A stretch of 64,000 nt of DNA, from NCBI RefSeq assembly GCF_001939735.1, contig NZ_MJIL01000085.1:1009-65008 (forward strand). Reading direction: 5' to 3'. The translations under genes were made by a program, and so were the position numbers. Below, in pieces: positions 1 to 9,070 of this stretch. How positions within the stretch are numbered: position 1 is the first letter of the stretch; every line of letters begins with the position of its first letter. The DNA is from Photobacterium proteolyticum (lineage in GTDB: Bacteria; Pseudomonadota; Gammaproteobacteria; Enterobacterales; Vibrionaceae). The notes below the pieces were generated by a model, which worked only from the letters and a program-made list of their open reading frames with translations, was not told the origin of the DNA and did no database searches.

Positions 1-1169
1 AAAATAATTTCCATGTGACGAGGAAGCATTTGTGCAATCAGTGCTTCGCTCCACGTTTCCAGTGCTTCAGGCAGCAAGGTGTGGTTGGTGTAGGCGAATG
101 TCTTCGAAGAAATGGCCCACGCGGCATCCCAACCCAGTTTGTATTCGTCAATCAGAATACGCATCAGTTCTGGAATAGCGATAGTCGGGTGCGTATCGTT
201 AAGCTGGATAGTCTCAAGCTTAGACAGATCTTCAATCTTGTTACCAGCACCGATGTGACGACGTAGAATATCGGCAATCGAACAGGCACAGTGGAAGTAC
301 TGCTGCATCAGACGCAGTGCTTTACCTTGGTCATGGTTGTCATTCGGGTAAAGAACCTTGGTCACATTACCGGCTTCTAGTGCAGAGTACTGAGCACCCA
401 CGTAGTCACCGTCATTGAAACGCGCCAGGTTGAACGGTGCATTAGAACGGCACTCCCACAGGCGCAGCGGGTAAACGCTCTTGTTATCGTAACCAACGAT
501 AGGCAGGTCCCAAGCCACACCTTCAACGGTCATACCCGGTACCCAACGGCGACAAGCGTTGCCATTTTCGTCAGTGTAGGATTCAACATGACCGTATAGG
601 CTCACTGTCTGAGAAAGCTCTGGACGAATCACTTCCCACGGATAGCCTTCAAGACCACGCCATGCATCAGGTGCTTCTACCTGACGTCCTTCAACAAAAG
701 ACTGGCGGAACAGACCGTACTCGTAGTGCAGGCCGTAACCTACCGCCGGGTACTCTTGTGCAGCCAGTGAATCCATGAAACAGGCAGCCAGACGGCCAAG
801 GCCACCGTTACCCAGCGCCGGGTCACGCTCTTCTTCTAGTAGATCAGTCAGGTTATGACCCATCTCTTCCATTGCCGCAGCAACGTCTTCATACAAGCCC
901 ATGCTGATCAGGTTGTTGCCTGTCAGGCGGCCGATAAGGAATTCCAAAGAAAGGTAGTTAACGCTACGTGCTTTCTCTTCTGCTAGTTGCTTTTCTGTTT
1001 CTAGCAGGTTGCCGGTACTGATTTCCGCCAGTGCTCGGCCCATTGCCAGATACCAGCTACGTGGAGTAGCTGTCTCTGAAGTATTCGCATAAGTCGTCGT
1101 CAGGTGTTTCTCTACGGCTGCTTTAAATGCTGCCTTGTCAAATTGTTGTGTATGACCATTTTTAGACAT
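1..1169 (-). CDS. malP: Maltodextrin phosphorylase, C-terminus cut off by window edge
   Basis: Glycogen/maltodextrin phosphorylase (GT35, PLP-dependent), which releases glucose-1-phosphate from maltodextrins in the cytoplasm. Reverse-strand translation begins at ATG 1169 (MSKNGHTQQF) and stays open to the window edge, about 389 codons of the roughly 800 usual for the family. The recognisable phosphorylase core includes the ERDPALGNGGLGRLAACF stretch and the QLNDTHPTIAIPELMR stretch, both strongly conserved. The gene is divergent from malT and the intergenic region carries MalT-box-like motifs, so regulation by MalT is expected. The PLP-lysine region lies outside the window. malP and glgP are similar in sequence; the neighbour malT favours malP. 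Confidence 0.93.
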   Translation of the reverse strand, partial: MSKNGHTQQFDKAAFKAAVEKHLTTTYANTSETATPRSWYLAMGRALAEISTGNLLETEKQLAEEKARSVNYLSLEFLIGRLTGNNLISMGLYEDVAAAMEEMGHNLTDLLEEERDPALGNGGLGRLAACFMDSLAAQEYPAVGYGLHYEYGLFRQSFVEGRQVEAPDAWRGLEGYPWEVIRPELSQTVSLYGHVESYTDENGNACRRWVPGMTVEGVAWDLPIVGYDNKSVYPLRLWECRSNAPFNLARFNDGDYVGAQYSALEAGNVTKVLYPNDNHDQGKALRLMQQYFHCACSIADILRRHIGAGNKIEDLSKLETIQLNDTHPTIAIPELMRILIDEYKLGWDAAWAISSKTFAYTNHTLLPEALETWSEALIAQMLPRHMEII

Positions 1170-1230
1170 GGTTCAATCTCGCTCTAGGATTATTTCCAAC
1201 TGGTGACTATGTTGCCTTCGTTTGTCAGGC

Positions 1231-1300
1231 AAAACATCCTCCTAACCAAGGGAGGATTAGGGATGAGTATGAGGGGCGTAGTTAGCCAATCCCCCTCCCT
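1231..1300. promoter_or_regulatory. Cluster of MalT-box-like motifs between malP and malT
   Basis: MalT binds asymmetric boxes close to GGGGATGAGG. Here several near matches sit just upstream of malP. On the plus strand there are GGGAGGATTAG (1250-1260) and GGGATGAGTATGAGGGG (about 1260-1275). On the minus strand there are GGAGGATG (complement of about 1234-1242) and GGGAGGGGGATT (complement of about 1288-1299). Clustered, mixed-orientation boxes are typical of strongly MalT-dependent promoters, so this is probably the malP activation region. The individual match boundaries are by eye. Confidence 0.6.
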
Positions 1301-1430
1301 AGTGTGACATTCTGCAAATTTCGAGGTGTAGACTGCTCCCTACGAATCACATAATGCAACTTGATTCACAAGTTTAGACTAAACCACATGTGCAACATTG
1401 GGCTTAAATTTTAATTAAAGCTTCAATATA

Positions 1431-1463
1431 TGTGAGCTAACTCATAATTCCGGGGATGAGAAG
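1431..1463 (+). promoter_or_regulatory. CRP-like site followed by a MalT box upstream of malT
   Basis: TGTGAGCTAACTCATA (1431-1446) matches the CRP consensus TGTGA-N6-TCACA with one mismatch in the core. Six bases later GGGGATGAGAAG (1452-1463) is a close match to a MalT box. In enteric bacteria malT is CRP-activated; a MalT box in front of malT would also suggest autoregulation or a distal box serving malP. About 190 bases separate this from the malT start. Confidence 0.55.
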
Positions 1464-1650
1464 ACATAGAATTACTGATTTTAGTATTAAGGTGGGTAAA
1501 GTTATGGCCCAGATCAAATGTCATGAAATTATTTTATTGCATGATTTTGATTACACCATGGAATAAAGCTCACCAATAATCTGCCTAGAGCAGTAGACTA
1601 ATACCTAAGAGCTTTAATGGACCTGAAACCTTACATAAGATAGCAAGACT

Positions 1651-4359
1651 ATGTGGATACCATCTAAACTGACACGACCGGCACGCCTTCATAATGCAAT
1701 ACTCCGCCCCCGTTTGCTGGAAACGCTAGATCAGGCTCCTTTTTACCGTCTTGTTCTATTTCGATCACCAGCGGGTTACGGCAAAACCACTATGGCAGCA
1801 CAGTGGTTGAGCGAGCACCCACATACCGGCTGGTTCAATATCGATGAAAACGACAACGACACATTCCGCTTCGCTAACTACCTTCTGCAATCTATTAATA
1901 AATCAACAAATAATGCTTGCCTAAAAACACAGGCAATGGCCGAGCGTAGACAATTTGCCTGTATGTCTACACTCTTTAGCGAGCTATTCGGTGAACTGAG
2001 CGATTATCACGAGCAAACTTATCTGGTACTTGATGATTACCATGTCATCAACAACGATGATATTCACGACGGTATGCGTTTCTTCCTGAAAAATATGCCT
2101 GACAACATCACGCTCGTCGTTACCAGCCGTACCTTGCCACCATTAGGTACAGCCAACCTTCGAGTACGGGATCTGTTAATTGAAGTCGATAACGATTTAC
2201 TCGCATTCGACGAGGAAGAAACAGAGCGCTTCTTCAACAAACGGGTTACTGACAATGTTGAATCAAGTGTACTCAAAACCTTGCGCGAACAAGTAGAAGG
2301 CTGGCCGTCAGCCTTGCAGCTAATCGCACTACACGCACAACAAAGACCAAACAACCTCGTTGAGTCAGCTGTATCGGTTGCAAACTTCAACCGGGGCCAC
2401 CTCTGGGACTACCTGGCCGAAGAGGTTTTTGACCAGTTGGATCGCGAAACCCAGCAGTTCTTACTGCAATGTTCAGTTCTGGATATGTTCAATGCCGAAT
2501 TGGTGACCGACCTTACCGGGCGAAGCGATGCTCTGGCGATGTTGGAGTCGCTTAACCGGTTCGGCCTGTTCCTCAATACACTGGAAGGCGACAATAACTG
2601 GTATCGCTTCCATAATCTGTTTGCCGAGTTTTTACGCCACCAGCGTTATTCGCAAATCCCGCAGCAACGTTCAGAGCTTCATTCACTTGCAGCCCGGGCG
2701 TGGCTGAAGCAAAACTCGCCGCAGCAGGCTCTGCTTCATGCCCAAAAAAGCGAAGACAAAGACCTAAGTGTTGAGATCCTGTCTGAGTTTGGTTGGGAAA
2801 TGTTCCACCATGGCGAGCTTAAACTGCTAGAAGACAGCATTGATCACCTCGACAAAGACACACTGTTTAGTACCCCGCGTCTGGCCCTTTTACGCCTATG
2901 GCTAATCCAAAGCCAGCACCGCTATAACGATGTCGGTGAGCTGATTCTCGAATCAGAAGCCGAGATGCACAAACACAACATCGTTTTGAATGACGCACTA
3001 CAGGGTGAGTTTAACGCCCTGCGTGCACAGGTGGCCATAAACCAAAGCAAACCAGAAGACGCGCTAACTCTCTCCGAGCTTGCACTTGGCCAGCTTCCCT
3101 CTACAACTTACCGTAGTCGAATTGTTGCCACCTCTGTTGTCGGCGAAGTACATCACTGCCTGGGTAACCTAAGCCGTGCACTGCCTATGATGCAGCAAAC
3201 CGAGAAAATGGCTCGACAGTACCATGTATACCATCAGGCGCTCTGGGCCCTGCTTCAGCAAAGTGAAATCCTACTGGCACAAGGTTATGTTCAGTCCGCC
3301 TTCGAGCAACTGGATCAAGCATTCAAGCTTGTAAAAGAACAACATTTGCAGCAAGTTCCGTTGCACGAGTTCCTGTTACGTCTCCGTGCCCAGATCCTCT
3401 GGTGCTGGAACCGCCTGGACGAAGCAGAAGAAGCCGCGCTGAAAAGCCTGGAAGTACTCGCACCTTTTGACGAGACCAAGTCCCTCCACGCCTATTCAAT
3501 GCTGGCCAGAATTGCCATCACCCGGGGCGAGCAGGACAAAGCGGCCCGCTACCTTGAGCTGTGTAACAGCATGATGGACCGCTCTGACTACCATATTGAC
3601 TGGCGAGCCAATACGGATTTGGCAAACTTGTTCTACTGGCAGCTCAAAGGCGATCTGGATAGCATTCAAAGCTGGCTTAAAAAAGCCGAGGAACCGGAAG
3701 CGGCATGTAACCATTTCCAGCAACTACAATGGCGTAATATTGCCCGTGCCTGTCTGAACGTGGGTGAAATGGAACGTGCACAGCTTATCTTGGATATGTT
3801 GCTAGAAAGTTGCGATAAGCATAATCTGATCACAGACAAAAATCGCAACCTTGTGGTACAAGCTGTACTCAGTAAGCGGATGAATGAAAGAGAAAAAGCA
3901 CTGGCGCAACTCAAAGACGCCCTAGTGTTAACCAACAGCACTGGAATGGTTGGTATTTTCCTATGTGATGGCGCCGATATTTGCGATTTGCTGCAGGAAC
4001 TTGTCGATGGTAAGGCACTTAGCGAGCTAGAGCTGCATCGTGCTCGTCAGTTGCTACGAGAGATGACCAGCAAAGAGCGTAACCGCTCAGTGCATTTCGA
4101 TGAAAGCTTTGTTGAAAAGTTGCTTAATCTGCCAGATGTGCCTGAACTAATTCGGACCAGCCCGCTAACACAGCGAGAGTGGCAGGTATTGGGTCTTATC
4201 TATACAGGTTACAGTAACGAACAGATCGCCTCGGAGCTTGATGTTGCCTCAACGACAATTAAAACTCATATTCGCAATCTGTATCAAAAGCTGAATATCG
4301 CCAACCGTCAGCAGGCTATCGAGACGGCAGAAAACTTACTCAAACTTATGGGCTTCTAG
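1651..4359 (+). CDS. malT: MalT, maltotriose-responsive transcriptional activator
   Basis: ATP- and maltotriose-dependent activator of the maltose regulon (STAND family with a LuxR-type output). The 902-residue length matches MalT. An N-terminal NTPase begins at once, with a P-loop SPAGYGKTT near residue 40 and a Walker B-like LVLDDYH near residue 125. A central winged-helix and TPR-like superhelical region follows. The C-terminal LuxR helix-turn-helix, about 830-895, contains [20 protein letters not shown] and [14 protein letters not shown]. It is divergent from malP and followed after 34 bases by the DUF4336 gene, which may be co-transcribed. The shine-dalgarno upstream of ATG 1651 is poor. 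Confidence 0.97.
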   Translation: MWIPSKLTRPARLHNAILRPRLLETLDQAPFYRLVLFRSPAGYGKTTMAAQWLSEHPHTGWFNIDENDNDTFRFANYLLQSINKSTNNACLKTQAMAERRQFACMSTLFSELFGELSDYHEQTYLVLDDYHVINNDDIHDGMRFFLKNMPDNITLVVTSRTLPPLGTANLRVRDLLIEVDNDLLAFDEEETERFFNKRVTDNVESSVLKTLREQVEGWPSALQLIALHAQQRPNNLVESAVSVANFNRGHLWDYLAEEVFDQLDRETQQFLLQCSVLDMFNAELVTDLTGRSDALAMLESLNRFGLFLNTLEGDNNWYRFHNLFAEFLRHQRYSQIPQQRSELHSLAARAWLKQNSPQQALLHAQKSEDKDLSVEILSEFGWEMFHHGELKLLEDSIDHLDKDTLFSTPRLALLRLWLIQSQHRYNDVGELILESEAEMHKHNIVLNDALQGEFNALRAQVAINQSKPEDALTLSELALGQLPSTTYRSRIVATSVVGEVHHCLGNLSRALPMMQQTEKMARQYHVYHQALWALLQQSEILLAQGYVQSAFEQLDQAFKLVKEQHLQQVPLHEFLLRLRAQILWCWNRLDEAEEAALKSLEVLAPFDETKSLHAYSMLARIAITRGEQDKAARYLELCNSMMDRSDYHIDWRANTDLANLFYWQLKGDLDSIQSWLKKAEEPEAACNHFQQLQWRNIARACLNVGEMERAQLILDMLLESCDKHNLITDKNRNLVVQAVLSKRMNEREKALAQLKDALVLTNSTGMVGIFLCDGADICDLLQELVDGKALSELELHRARQLLREMTSKERNRSVHFDESFVEKLLNLPDVPELIRTSPLTQREWQVLGLIYTGYSNEQIASELDVASTTIKTHIRNLYQKLNIANRQQAIETAENLLKLMGF

Positions 4360-4393
4360 CCAGGCTAAGCTCATCACAGGTTAAGGATGACCT

Positions 4394-5071
4394 ATGATTG
4401 AATGGAGCAGCAACCGAATTTGGTATCAGGATATGCCGTTCAAGGTGAACGGCATTCCTGTCGGTGCTCGTATGACCGTAATCCGGCTTGATAATAACAA
4501 GCTGCTAATCCACTCTCCTGTCCAACTAACTACGCAATTGCAACTTGAACTTACCAAGCTGGGGCAAGTCCATGCCATTGTAACTCCGAATATGAATCAC
4601 CACCTGTTTCTTTCCGAATGGTGGCTGGCCTACCCGGAAGCGTACTTTTTCGCGCCGCCCGGCCTGCAAAACAAACGTACCGACCTCGCATTTGATGATG
4701 CTCTGAGTGCACAAACACCTGTTCTTTGGCGCCATCAGCTCTACCAGACCCTGCTTCGCGGCAGTGACAAAATGGAAGAAGTTATCTTCTGCGATCCTAA
4801 CGCCAAAACCCTGATTGTCGGCGACACCCTTGCCTGGCTGAGTCCCTCGCCAAATATACTCACTATTGGCCTTGCTCTGTTAAATGGTTGCTACAAGGCA
4901 CCTGCAATACCTTTGTACTGGCGCCTGACATTCAAGGATAAAACACGCTTAAGGCAATCATTACAGGAAATTCTGACCTGGCCTTTTGATCGGATCATTC
5001 TTTCACATGGCCAGCTTATTACTGAAAACGGTAAAGCCCGATTCTACGACGCCTTCAAATGGGCGCTTTGA
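4394..5071 (+). CDS. DUF4336 family protein (metallo-beta-lactamase-fold-like)
   Basis: 225 residues resembling DUF4336 proteins, which are related to the metallo-beta-lactamase fold but usually lack the full HxHxDH signature. Visible are an early strand pair ending DNNKLLIHSPVQL, a HAIVTPNMNHHLFLSEWW segment where the metal-site region would be, and TLIVGDTLAWL followed by a C-terminal RIILSHGQLI segment reminiscent of late MBL histidine motifs. A good ribosome site (AAGGATGA) precedes ATG 4394. It lies 34 bases downstream of malT in the same direction, so co-transcription is plausible, but no maltose role is known. The function is unassigned. Confidence 0.75.
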   Translation: MIEWSSNRIWYQDMPFKVNGIPVGARMTVIRLDNNKLLIHSPVQLTTQLQLELTKLGQVHAIVTPNMNHHLFLSEWWLAYPEAYFFAPPGLQNKRTDLAFDDALSAQTPVLWRHQLYQTLLRGSDKMEEVIFCDPNAKTLIVGDTLAWLSPSPNILTIGLALLNGCYKAPAIPLYWRLTFKDKTRLRQSLQEILTWPFDRIILSHGQLITENGKARFYDAFKWAL

Positions 5072-5226
5072 ATCCGTTGCACTCCATCTTGTACCCCCGT
5101 CACATTTTGCTCTAAATCAATTTTGCCGCATTCATGCACAGAGCAATTATATTTGTATGACATATCTCACAATATTATGCATACCAAGGAGTATATTCAA
5201 AGCGTGAAAAATGCGAGGGAACAAAC

Positions 5227-5502
5227 ATGAAAGCATCAAAACTTTATTTCAGGGATCTGCTTGGCTTGGCCTTGGTAGTCTCGGCTATTCTAGTTATGTT
5301 AGGTGGTATTTTTGGTGTTTTGGCTGTGCTTAATTACTTCTCCCATGAAGAAGCGCTGGCCAATACCTACATCCATGAATCAATACCTCTGTTTATTTTC
5401 CTAATTCCCTCCTACTTGCTCGGCAAGTACATCAACCGTCCAAAGTGGGTGTCAGAGGTTGAGGAATATCAGCTAGAGGCAGCCAAAAAAGCCAGCCATT
5501 AA
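5227..5502 (+). CDS. Small inner-membrane protein, two predicted helices
   Basis: A 91-residue protein with two hydrophobic segments, about residues 13-36 (LALVVSAILVMLGGIFGVLAV region) and 51-67 (PLFIFLIPSYLLGKYI), and a charged C-terminal tail rich in E and K. GAGGGAA supplies a ribosome site just before ATG 5227. A strong hairpin follows the stop directly, so it is a monocistronic or last gene. I do not recognise a family; the length and topology fit small membrane proteins of unknown function. Confidence 0.7.
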   Translation: MKASKLYFRDLLGLALVVSAILVMLGGIFGVLAVLNYFSHEEALANTYIHESIPLFIFLIPSYLLGKYINRPKWVSEVEEYQLEAAKKASH

Positions 5503-5506
5503 AGCA

Positions 5507-5536
5507 AAGTCAGCCACTCTCTTAGAGTGGCTGACT
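5507..5536 (+). terminator. Hairpin downstream of the small membrane protein gene
   Basis: Perfect inverted repeat AAGTCAGCCACTCT / AGAGTGGCTGACTT-type stem of about 13 base pairs around a four to five base loop (CTTAG), five bases after the stop codon at 5502. There is no clear T-run on the plus strand, so it may be bidirectional or a weak terminator. Confidence 0.6.
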
Positions 5537-5593
5537 TGCGTATGCCCGCCCTCCCCCCTGTATACCGTTCGTTTTGGCTCCGTGAATTCGCAT

Positions 5594-5710
5594 ATGCAAG
5601 CATCCACATTGGGATTCCTTCACCCGAGTGCCGGGCACGATCTCCCGCTTGACGAGCCTGAGTGGCTCTGCGAGCAAATCGAAGCCTTCTATCAGCAACA
5701 ATCACACTGA
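5594..5710 (+). pseudogene. C-terminal remnant of an alpha/beta-hydrolase
   Basis: A 38-codon open stretch from ATG 5594 to TGA 5710 encodes a peptide containing SAGHDLPLDEPEWLCEQI. This looks like the C-terminal end of alpha/beta-hydrolase-fold enzymes: a GHD with the catalytic histidine, followed by a final amphipathic helix. Nothing upstream in the same frame continues the hydrolase fold, so this is best read as the surviving tail of a deleted gene. Whether it is translated is unknown. Confidence 0.45.
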
Positions 5711-5823
5711 GAACTCTCTCAATTACATGAATGGAAGATGAACTGGGCCCTCACGTCCCATTCAGTCCCTTCAAAGCATAATTCTCTCAACAATTAAGCC
5801 AGTTACGAATTTAAGAGGAAATT

Positions 5824-6564
5824 ATGAGCCCGATTAGTATTGTTGTGATTACCCTAAACGAAGAGAAACGTATCGGCCGTTTACTTGAAGATCTAAGCAA
5901 GCAAAGCCACCAGAATTTCGAAGTTATCGTGGTGGACTCCAACAGCGATGACAACACCTGTGAGGTTGCGCAAGGATTCGATAAAGCATTACCGGCCCTG
6001 ACCGTTCATAAAATGGAAGGACGAGGAACCAGCCTAGGCCGTAATACCGGTACCAAGCTTGCTTCCCATGAGCGTCTCTTATTTCTTGATGCAGATGTCC
6101 GTCTGGAGCCGACATTCCTGACCAATGCCCTCCACCAGCTTGAAAAACGCAAGCTCGAAGTGGCCGGTGTCTATATGAGTGCCGAAGAGCTGTCACTTGG
6201 CTACCGCCTTGGCTACGGGCTATTCAATGCCGGACTGTACGCTACATCCTTTTTCTTCCCGACAGCTGTAGGTGCCTGCCTGTTTTCAACCAAACGGGCC
6301 CACGAGGAAATTAACGGCTTTGATGAAGAAATCGTTCTTTGCGAAGACTGTGACTACGTACGCAGGGCTTCCGAAACCTGGCGCTACCGAATGCTTCCTG
6401 TCAGCTTCTGGTTTGATCCTCGCCGACTCGAACAGGATGGATTTTTCAAAATGGGGCTAACCTACCTGAAAGCCAATGTGCGCCGCTTTTTTTTCGGAGA
6501 AATGCGCAACAACGAAATGAACTATGAGTTTGGCCATTACAAGGACGCAGATAACAAATGCTAA
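5824..6564 (+). CDS. Family 2 glycosyltransferase
   Basis: GT2-type (GT-A fold) glycosyltransferase, 246 residues. The N-terminal strand ISIVVITLNEEKRIGRLL and the FEVIVVDSNSDDNT segment form the nucleotide-sugar site. FLDADVRLE near residue 89 is the DxD metal motif, and EINGFDEEIVLCEDCDYVRR near residues 157-178 is the acceptor/base region. There are no membrane helices of note. AAGAGGAAAT just upstream gives a ribosome site. The stop overlaps the start of the DedA-LssY gene by seven bases, indicating translational coupling and a joint role at the membrane. The sugar and acceptor are unknown. Confidence 0.88.
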   Translation: MSPISIVVITLNEEKRIGRLLEDLSKQSHQNFEVIVVDSNSDDNTCEVAQGFDKALPALTVHKMEGRGTSLGRNTGTKLASHERLLFLDADVRLEPTFLTNALHQLEKRKLEVAGVYMSAEELSLGYRLGYGLFNAGLYATSFFFPTAVGACLFSTKRAHEEINGFDEEIVLCEDCDYVRRASETWRYRMLPVSFWFDPRRLEQDGFFKMGLTYLKANVRRFFFGEMRNNEMNYEFGHYKDADNKC

Positions 6565-7826
6565 ATGCCAGCTGGTGGTGGTTCTTCGGCGGTAGCTTTC
6601 TCGATGCACTGATTGGGCCCAACCTCTTTTTTCCCGGAGAGCCCTTCTTGCTTGCAGCAGGCTACCTGCTGAGTAGCGGCGCAATTTACGGTGTCATATC
6701 CGTACTCCTTGGTGGCCTTATTGGCGATCAGCTCAGCTATTTCATCGGCCGCCGCTATGGCGTAAACGGTCGCCGCAGGCTCTGCCAGCGTGTTCCTAAA
6801 ACCCGGAGACCCATTGCCAGAGCCCGGCTGGTACTGAGAAAACGCGGCCCTTTGGTGGTCGCTATCGCCCGCTTGCTGGGGCCGGTAGCTTGGATAATGC
6901 CCTTCCTGGCTGGCAGCTACGCGCTTCCCTGGAGAACCTTCACGGCATATTCATTAATCGGTCTTTTTATCGGTGTCGGACAATTTGTGTTTGCCGGTTA
7001 TTTGCTGGCGCAAGGAATCGAGTTAATGCCAGATCTCGCCACTCTTACCCTGTTCCTGAAAGAGCATAGCTTATTAGTCGTGGCCGTTTTTACTGCTTCA
7101 GTGATCAGCCTATTGATCTACCGAACCAAGAGCTGGAAGAAATGGCTAAATATCTGTCTGTGCTGGCTCGCCATAATGGCTGGAGCAAATTATTACCACT
7201 TTTTCGTCAGTGATGCCTATGCATTTGAAGCAAAAGAAATAAGCAACACCCAACAATCACTGCATGAACTGGATTATACCGTTTATCCGGGTTTGGCTCC
7301 TGTATATCAGGCGCAACCAATCAATATTGTTGTTGTGGGAAATACACCGCAACAGCTCATGGGTGAATTAGGCTGGATTGAGAATAAAACATTCTCGCGA
7401 GATGACCTGACACTGAGTCGTTACTTAAAGCTACTGTCCAAAGAGCTACCGCCTATCTCCGATCTTTACTGGAATCAACAGCCTCAATGGTCTGCCTATC
7501 AGCTTGCCGGAGATCTGGTTAACAGGAAGCACATTCGCTGGTGGTACGCAGGTAATGAGGTACAGTCAGGAAAGCCCATATGGGTTGGTGCTGTCAGTTA
7601 TGACAATGCGTTAAAACTGGCTCACTATAAAGGGATAATAACCATCTTGCACGGGATCGATCCTGATATCGATGTAGAAAGGGATGAGTTGGCAGAAAAA
7701 GCAAAAGACTCAGGCTGGAACGTTGATTACCAACCGTTTGGCAAACCTGTCGCCTATTCAAAAAGCCGCCATTATTTCAGTGACGGCCTGGTTGTAATAC
7801 TGTCGAAAGACAAGACCACATCATAA
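6558..7826 (+). CDS. DedA/VTT-domain membrane protein fused to an LssY C-terminal domain
   Basis: 422 residues. Residues 1 to about 200 form a SNARE-associated/VTT (DedA-like) membrane domain: FFPGEPFLLAAGYLL, a GGLIGDQLSYFIGRRYG motif and the LARLLGPVAWIMPFLAGSYA re-entrant segment typical of DedA scramblase or flippase-like proteins. After a last helix near 175-190, residues 225-415 match the LssY C-terminal domain (VVVGNTPQQLMGELGWI, WYAGNEVQSGKPIWVGAVSYD), which often follows DedA or PAP2 domains. The overlap with the glycosyltransferase suggests work on a lipid-linked glycan or phospholipid. The combination is known but its substrate is not. Confidence 0.85.
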   Translation: MLNASWWWFFGGSFLDALIGPNLFFPGEPFLLAAGYLLSSGAIYGVISVLLGGLIGDQLSYFIGRRYGVNGRRRLCQRVPKTRRPIARARLVLRKRGPLVVAIARLLGPVAWIMPFLAGSYALPWRTFTAYSLIGLFIGVGQFVFAGYLLAQGIELMPDLATLTLFLKEHSLLVVAVFTASVISLLIYRTKSWKKWLNICLCWLAIMAGANYYHFFVSDAYAFEAKEISNTQQSLHELDYTVYPGLAPVYQAQPINIVVVGNTPQQLMGELGWIENKTFSRDDLTLSRYLKLLSKELPPISDLYWNQQPQWSAYQLAGDLVNRKHIRWWYAGNEVQSGKPIWVGAVSYDNALKLAHYKGIITILHGIDPDIDVERDELAEKAKDSGWNVDYQPFGKPVAYSKSRHYFSDGLVVILSKDKTTS

Positions 7827-7836
7827 ATGGCTTCAC

Positions 7837-7854
7837 CGCTGTATCAAACAGCGG
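7837..7854. terminator. Short hairpin between convergent genes
   Basis: CCGCTGT-ATCA-ACAGCGG stem of seven base pairs with a four-base loop lies between the DedA-LssY stop (7826) and the convergent CAP-protein stop (7885). The T-rich context is modest, so a weak bidirectional terminator is likely. Confidence 0.45.
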
Positions 7855-7884
7855 CGATGTCTTTGTTAACTCGAAGAAGAAAAA

Positions 7885-8544
7885 TTAACGTGGACGAGCA
7901 AATACCTGAGTCCAGTAGATACCGTATTGTGCACTTGAGTTAGTGACTGACGATGCACCCATTTGGGTAAAGTTCGCACTCATGATGTTCTTACAGTGGC
8001 CAGGGCTGTTTAGCCAGCTATCCATAACCGACGCGAGATCTTTCTGACCCGCGGCAATGTTTTCGCCCACTGTGCTCCAGCTATAACCCTGATCGGAAAC
8101 ACGATCACTTGGCTGGTCGCCATTTAAACCGGTATGGCTGAAAAAGTTGTAGTTTGCCATGTTGCTTGAATGAACAAATGCCGCCTGTTCTAGGCTATAA
8201 TCCCATGTTAATGCAGGTACTGCCGGCATCATCTGGCCACCACAGTCACGAGCCTGAGCACGGGCTGCATTCACTGCTGCTAGCATCTGGTCGGCAAAAT
8301 CGCCACTCTGCGGTTCACCATTACTTCCGTTATCACCATCATTGCTGCCGCCGTTGCTGCCAGAGTTATCGCCATTATCAGTACTACCACCATTATTGGA
8401 ACCACTGCTGCCGTCACCTGAAATGACTGTTCCGCTTCCAGTGTTTGCATCACCGCTACTAGCAGTACCGTCATCAGAACCACCGCCAGAACCACAGCCT
8501 GTAACGAGTAGCGTAGAAAGAATTAATAGTGATAGTGTTCGCAT
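7885..8544 (-). CDS. CAP-domain (SCP/PR-1-like) secreted lipoprotein
   Basis: Starts best at ATG 8544, because MRTLSLLILSTLLVTGC is a clear type II signal peptide with lipobox LVTGC; an in-frame TTG 42 bases upstream would bury it. A low-complexity Gly/Ser/Asn/Asp linker of about 65 residues follows, then a CAP domain. The domain shows AVNAARAQARDCGG, AAFVHSSNMANYNFFSHTG, VGENIAAGQ and SWLNSPGHCKNIMSANFTQMG, with the His/Glu/His CAP signature residues. The product is predicted to be anchored to the outer membrane by lipid. CAP proteins bind lipids or sterols, or have protease-like roles; the role here is unknown. Confidence 0.9.
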   Translation of the reverse strand: MRTLSLLILSTLLVTGCGSGGGSDDGTASSGDANTGSGTVISGDGSSGSNNGGSTDNGDNSGSNGGSNDGDNGSNGEPQSGDFADQMLAAVNAARAQARDCGGQMMPAVPALTWDYSLEQAAFVHSSNMANYNFFSHTGLNGDQPSDRVSDQGYSWSTVGENIAAGQKDLASVMDSWLNSPGHCKNIMSANFTQMGASSVTNSSAQYGIYWTQVFARPR

Positions 8545-8612
8545 GGGTACATCCAGTATATGTTTAATTGAATTTATGATTTCCAAATAGACTTATATCG
8601 TATCCAAACAAC

Positions 8613-8950
8613 AAAAAAGTATATTAAGAAACTAAGATTTGTCTCTCAGCCAATTCCTGACCAGCCTTATTGTGGTGAACAATATACTGACTCACAGCTG
8701 AACAGTTCAATATGCAACGGTTATATTTCACACATCCTGACACACATTTAACAATACAAACAATACAGGAACGCTGTACACAATCATAAATTAATCATTA
8801 TATTCAGTGGGATAAGCTCATCTAAAAATGTAAACCATCTTTGCCCAACCTTTAATACAAAGTTGTACATAATAGACTACCAATTTAATCATCGACTGAA
8901 CTTACACTGCAAAAATAAAAGTCGTAAAAATTAAATCGCATAAATATAGG
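8613..8950. other. AT-rich intergenic region without recognised gene
   Basis: About 340 bases upstream of the CAP lipoprotein and downstream of the mod operon. It is strongly AT-rich, with no convincing reading frame, tRNA or repeat. It should contain the CAP-gene promoter. Confidence 0.5.
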
Positions 8951-8956
8951 ACAAAA

Positions 8957-9012
8957 AAGACCACAAACAATTACCAACATTAACTTTATTGTCAGCATTA
9001 TTTTGTGGTCCA
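8957..9012 (-). terminator. Probable terminator of the modABC operon
   Basis: GACCACAAA (8959-8967) pairs with TTTGTGGTC (9002-9010). Read on the minus strand, the outer stem is followed directly by TTTTTTG. The inner 34 bases can pair further. It lies about 60 bases after the modC stop at 9071. Confidence 0.6.
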
Positions 9013-9070
9013 TTACTAACTTACTCCCTAATACTATTATCACAAAGTAAGTATTCTTTTTATAATAAAT

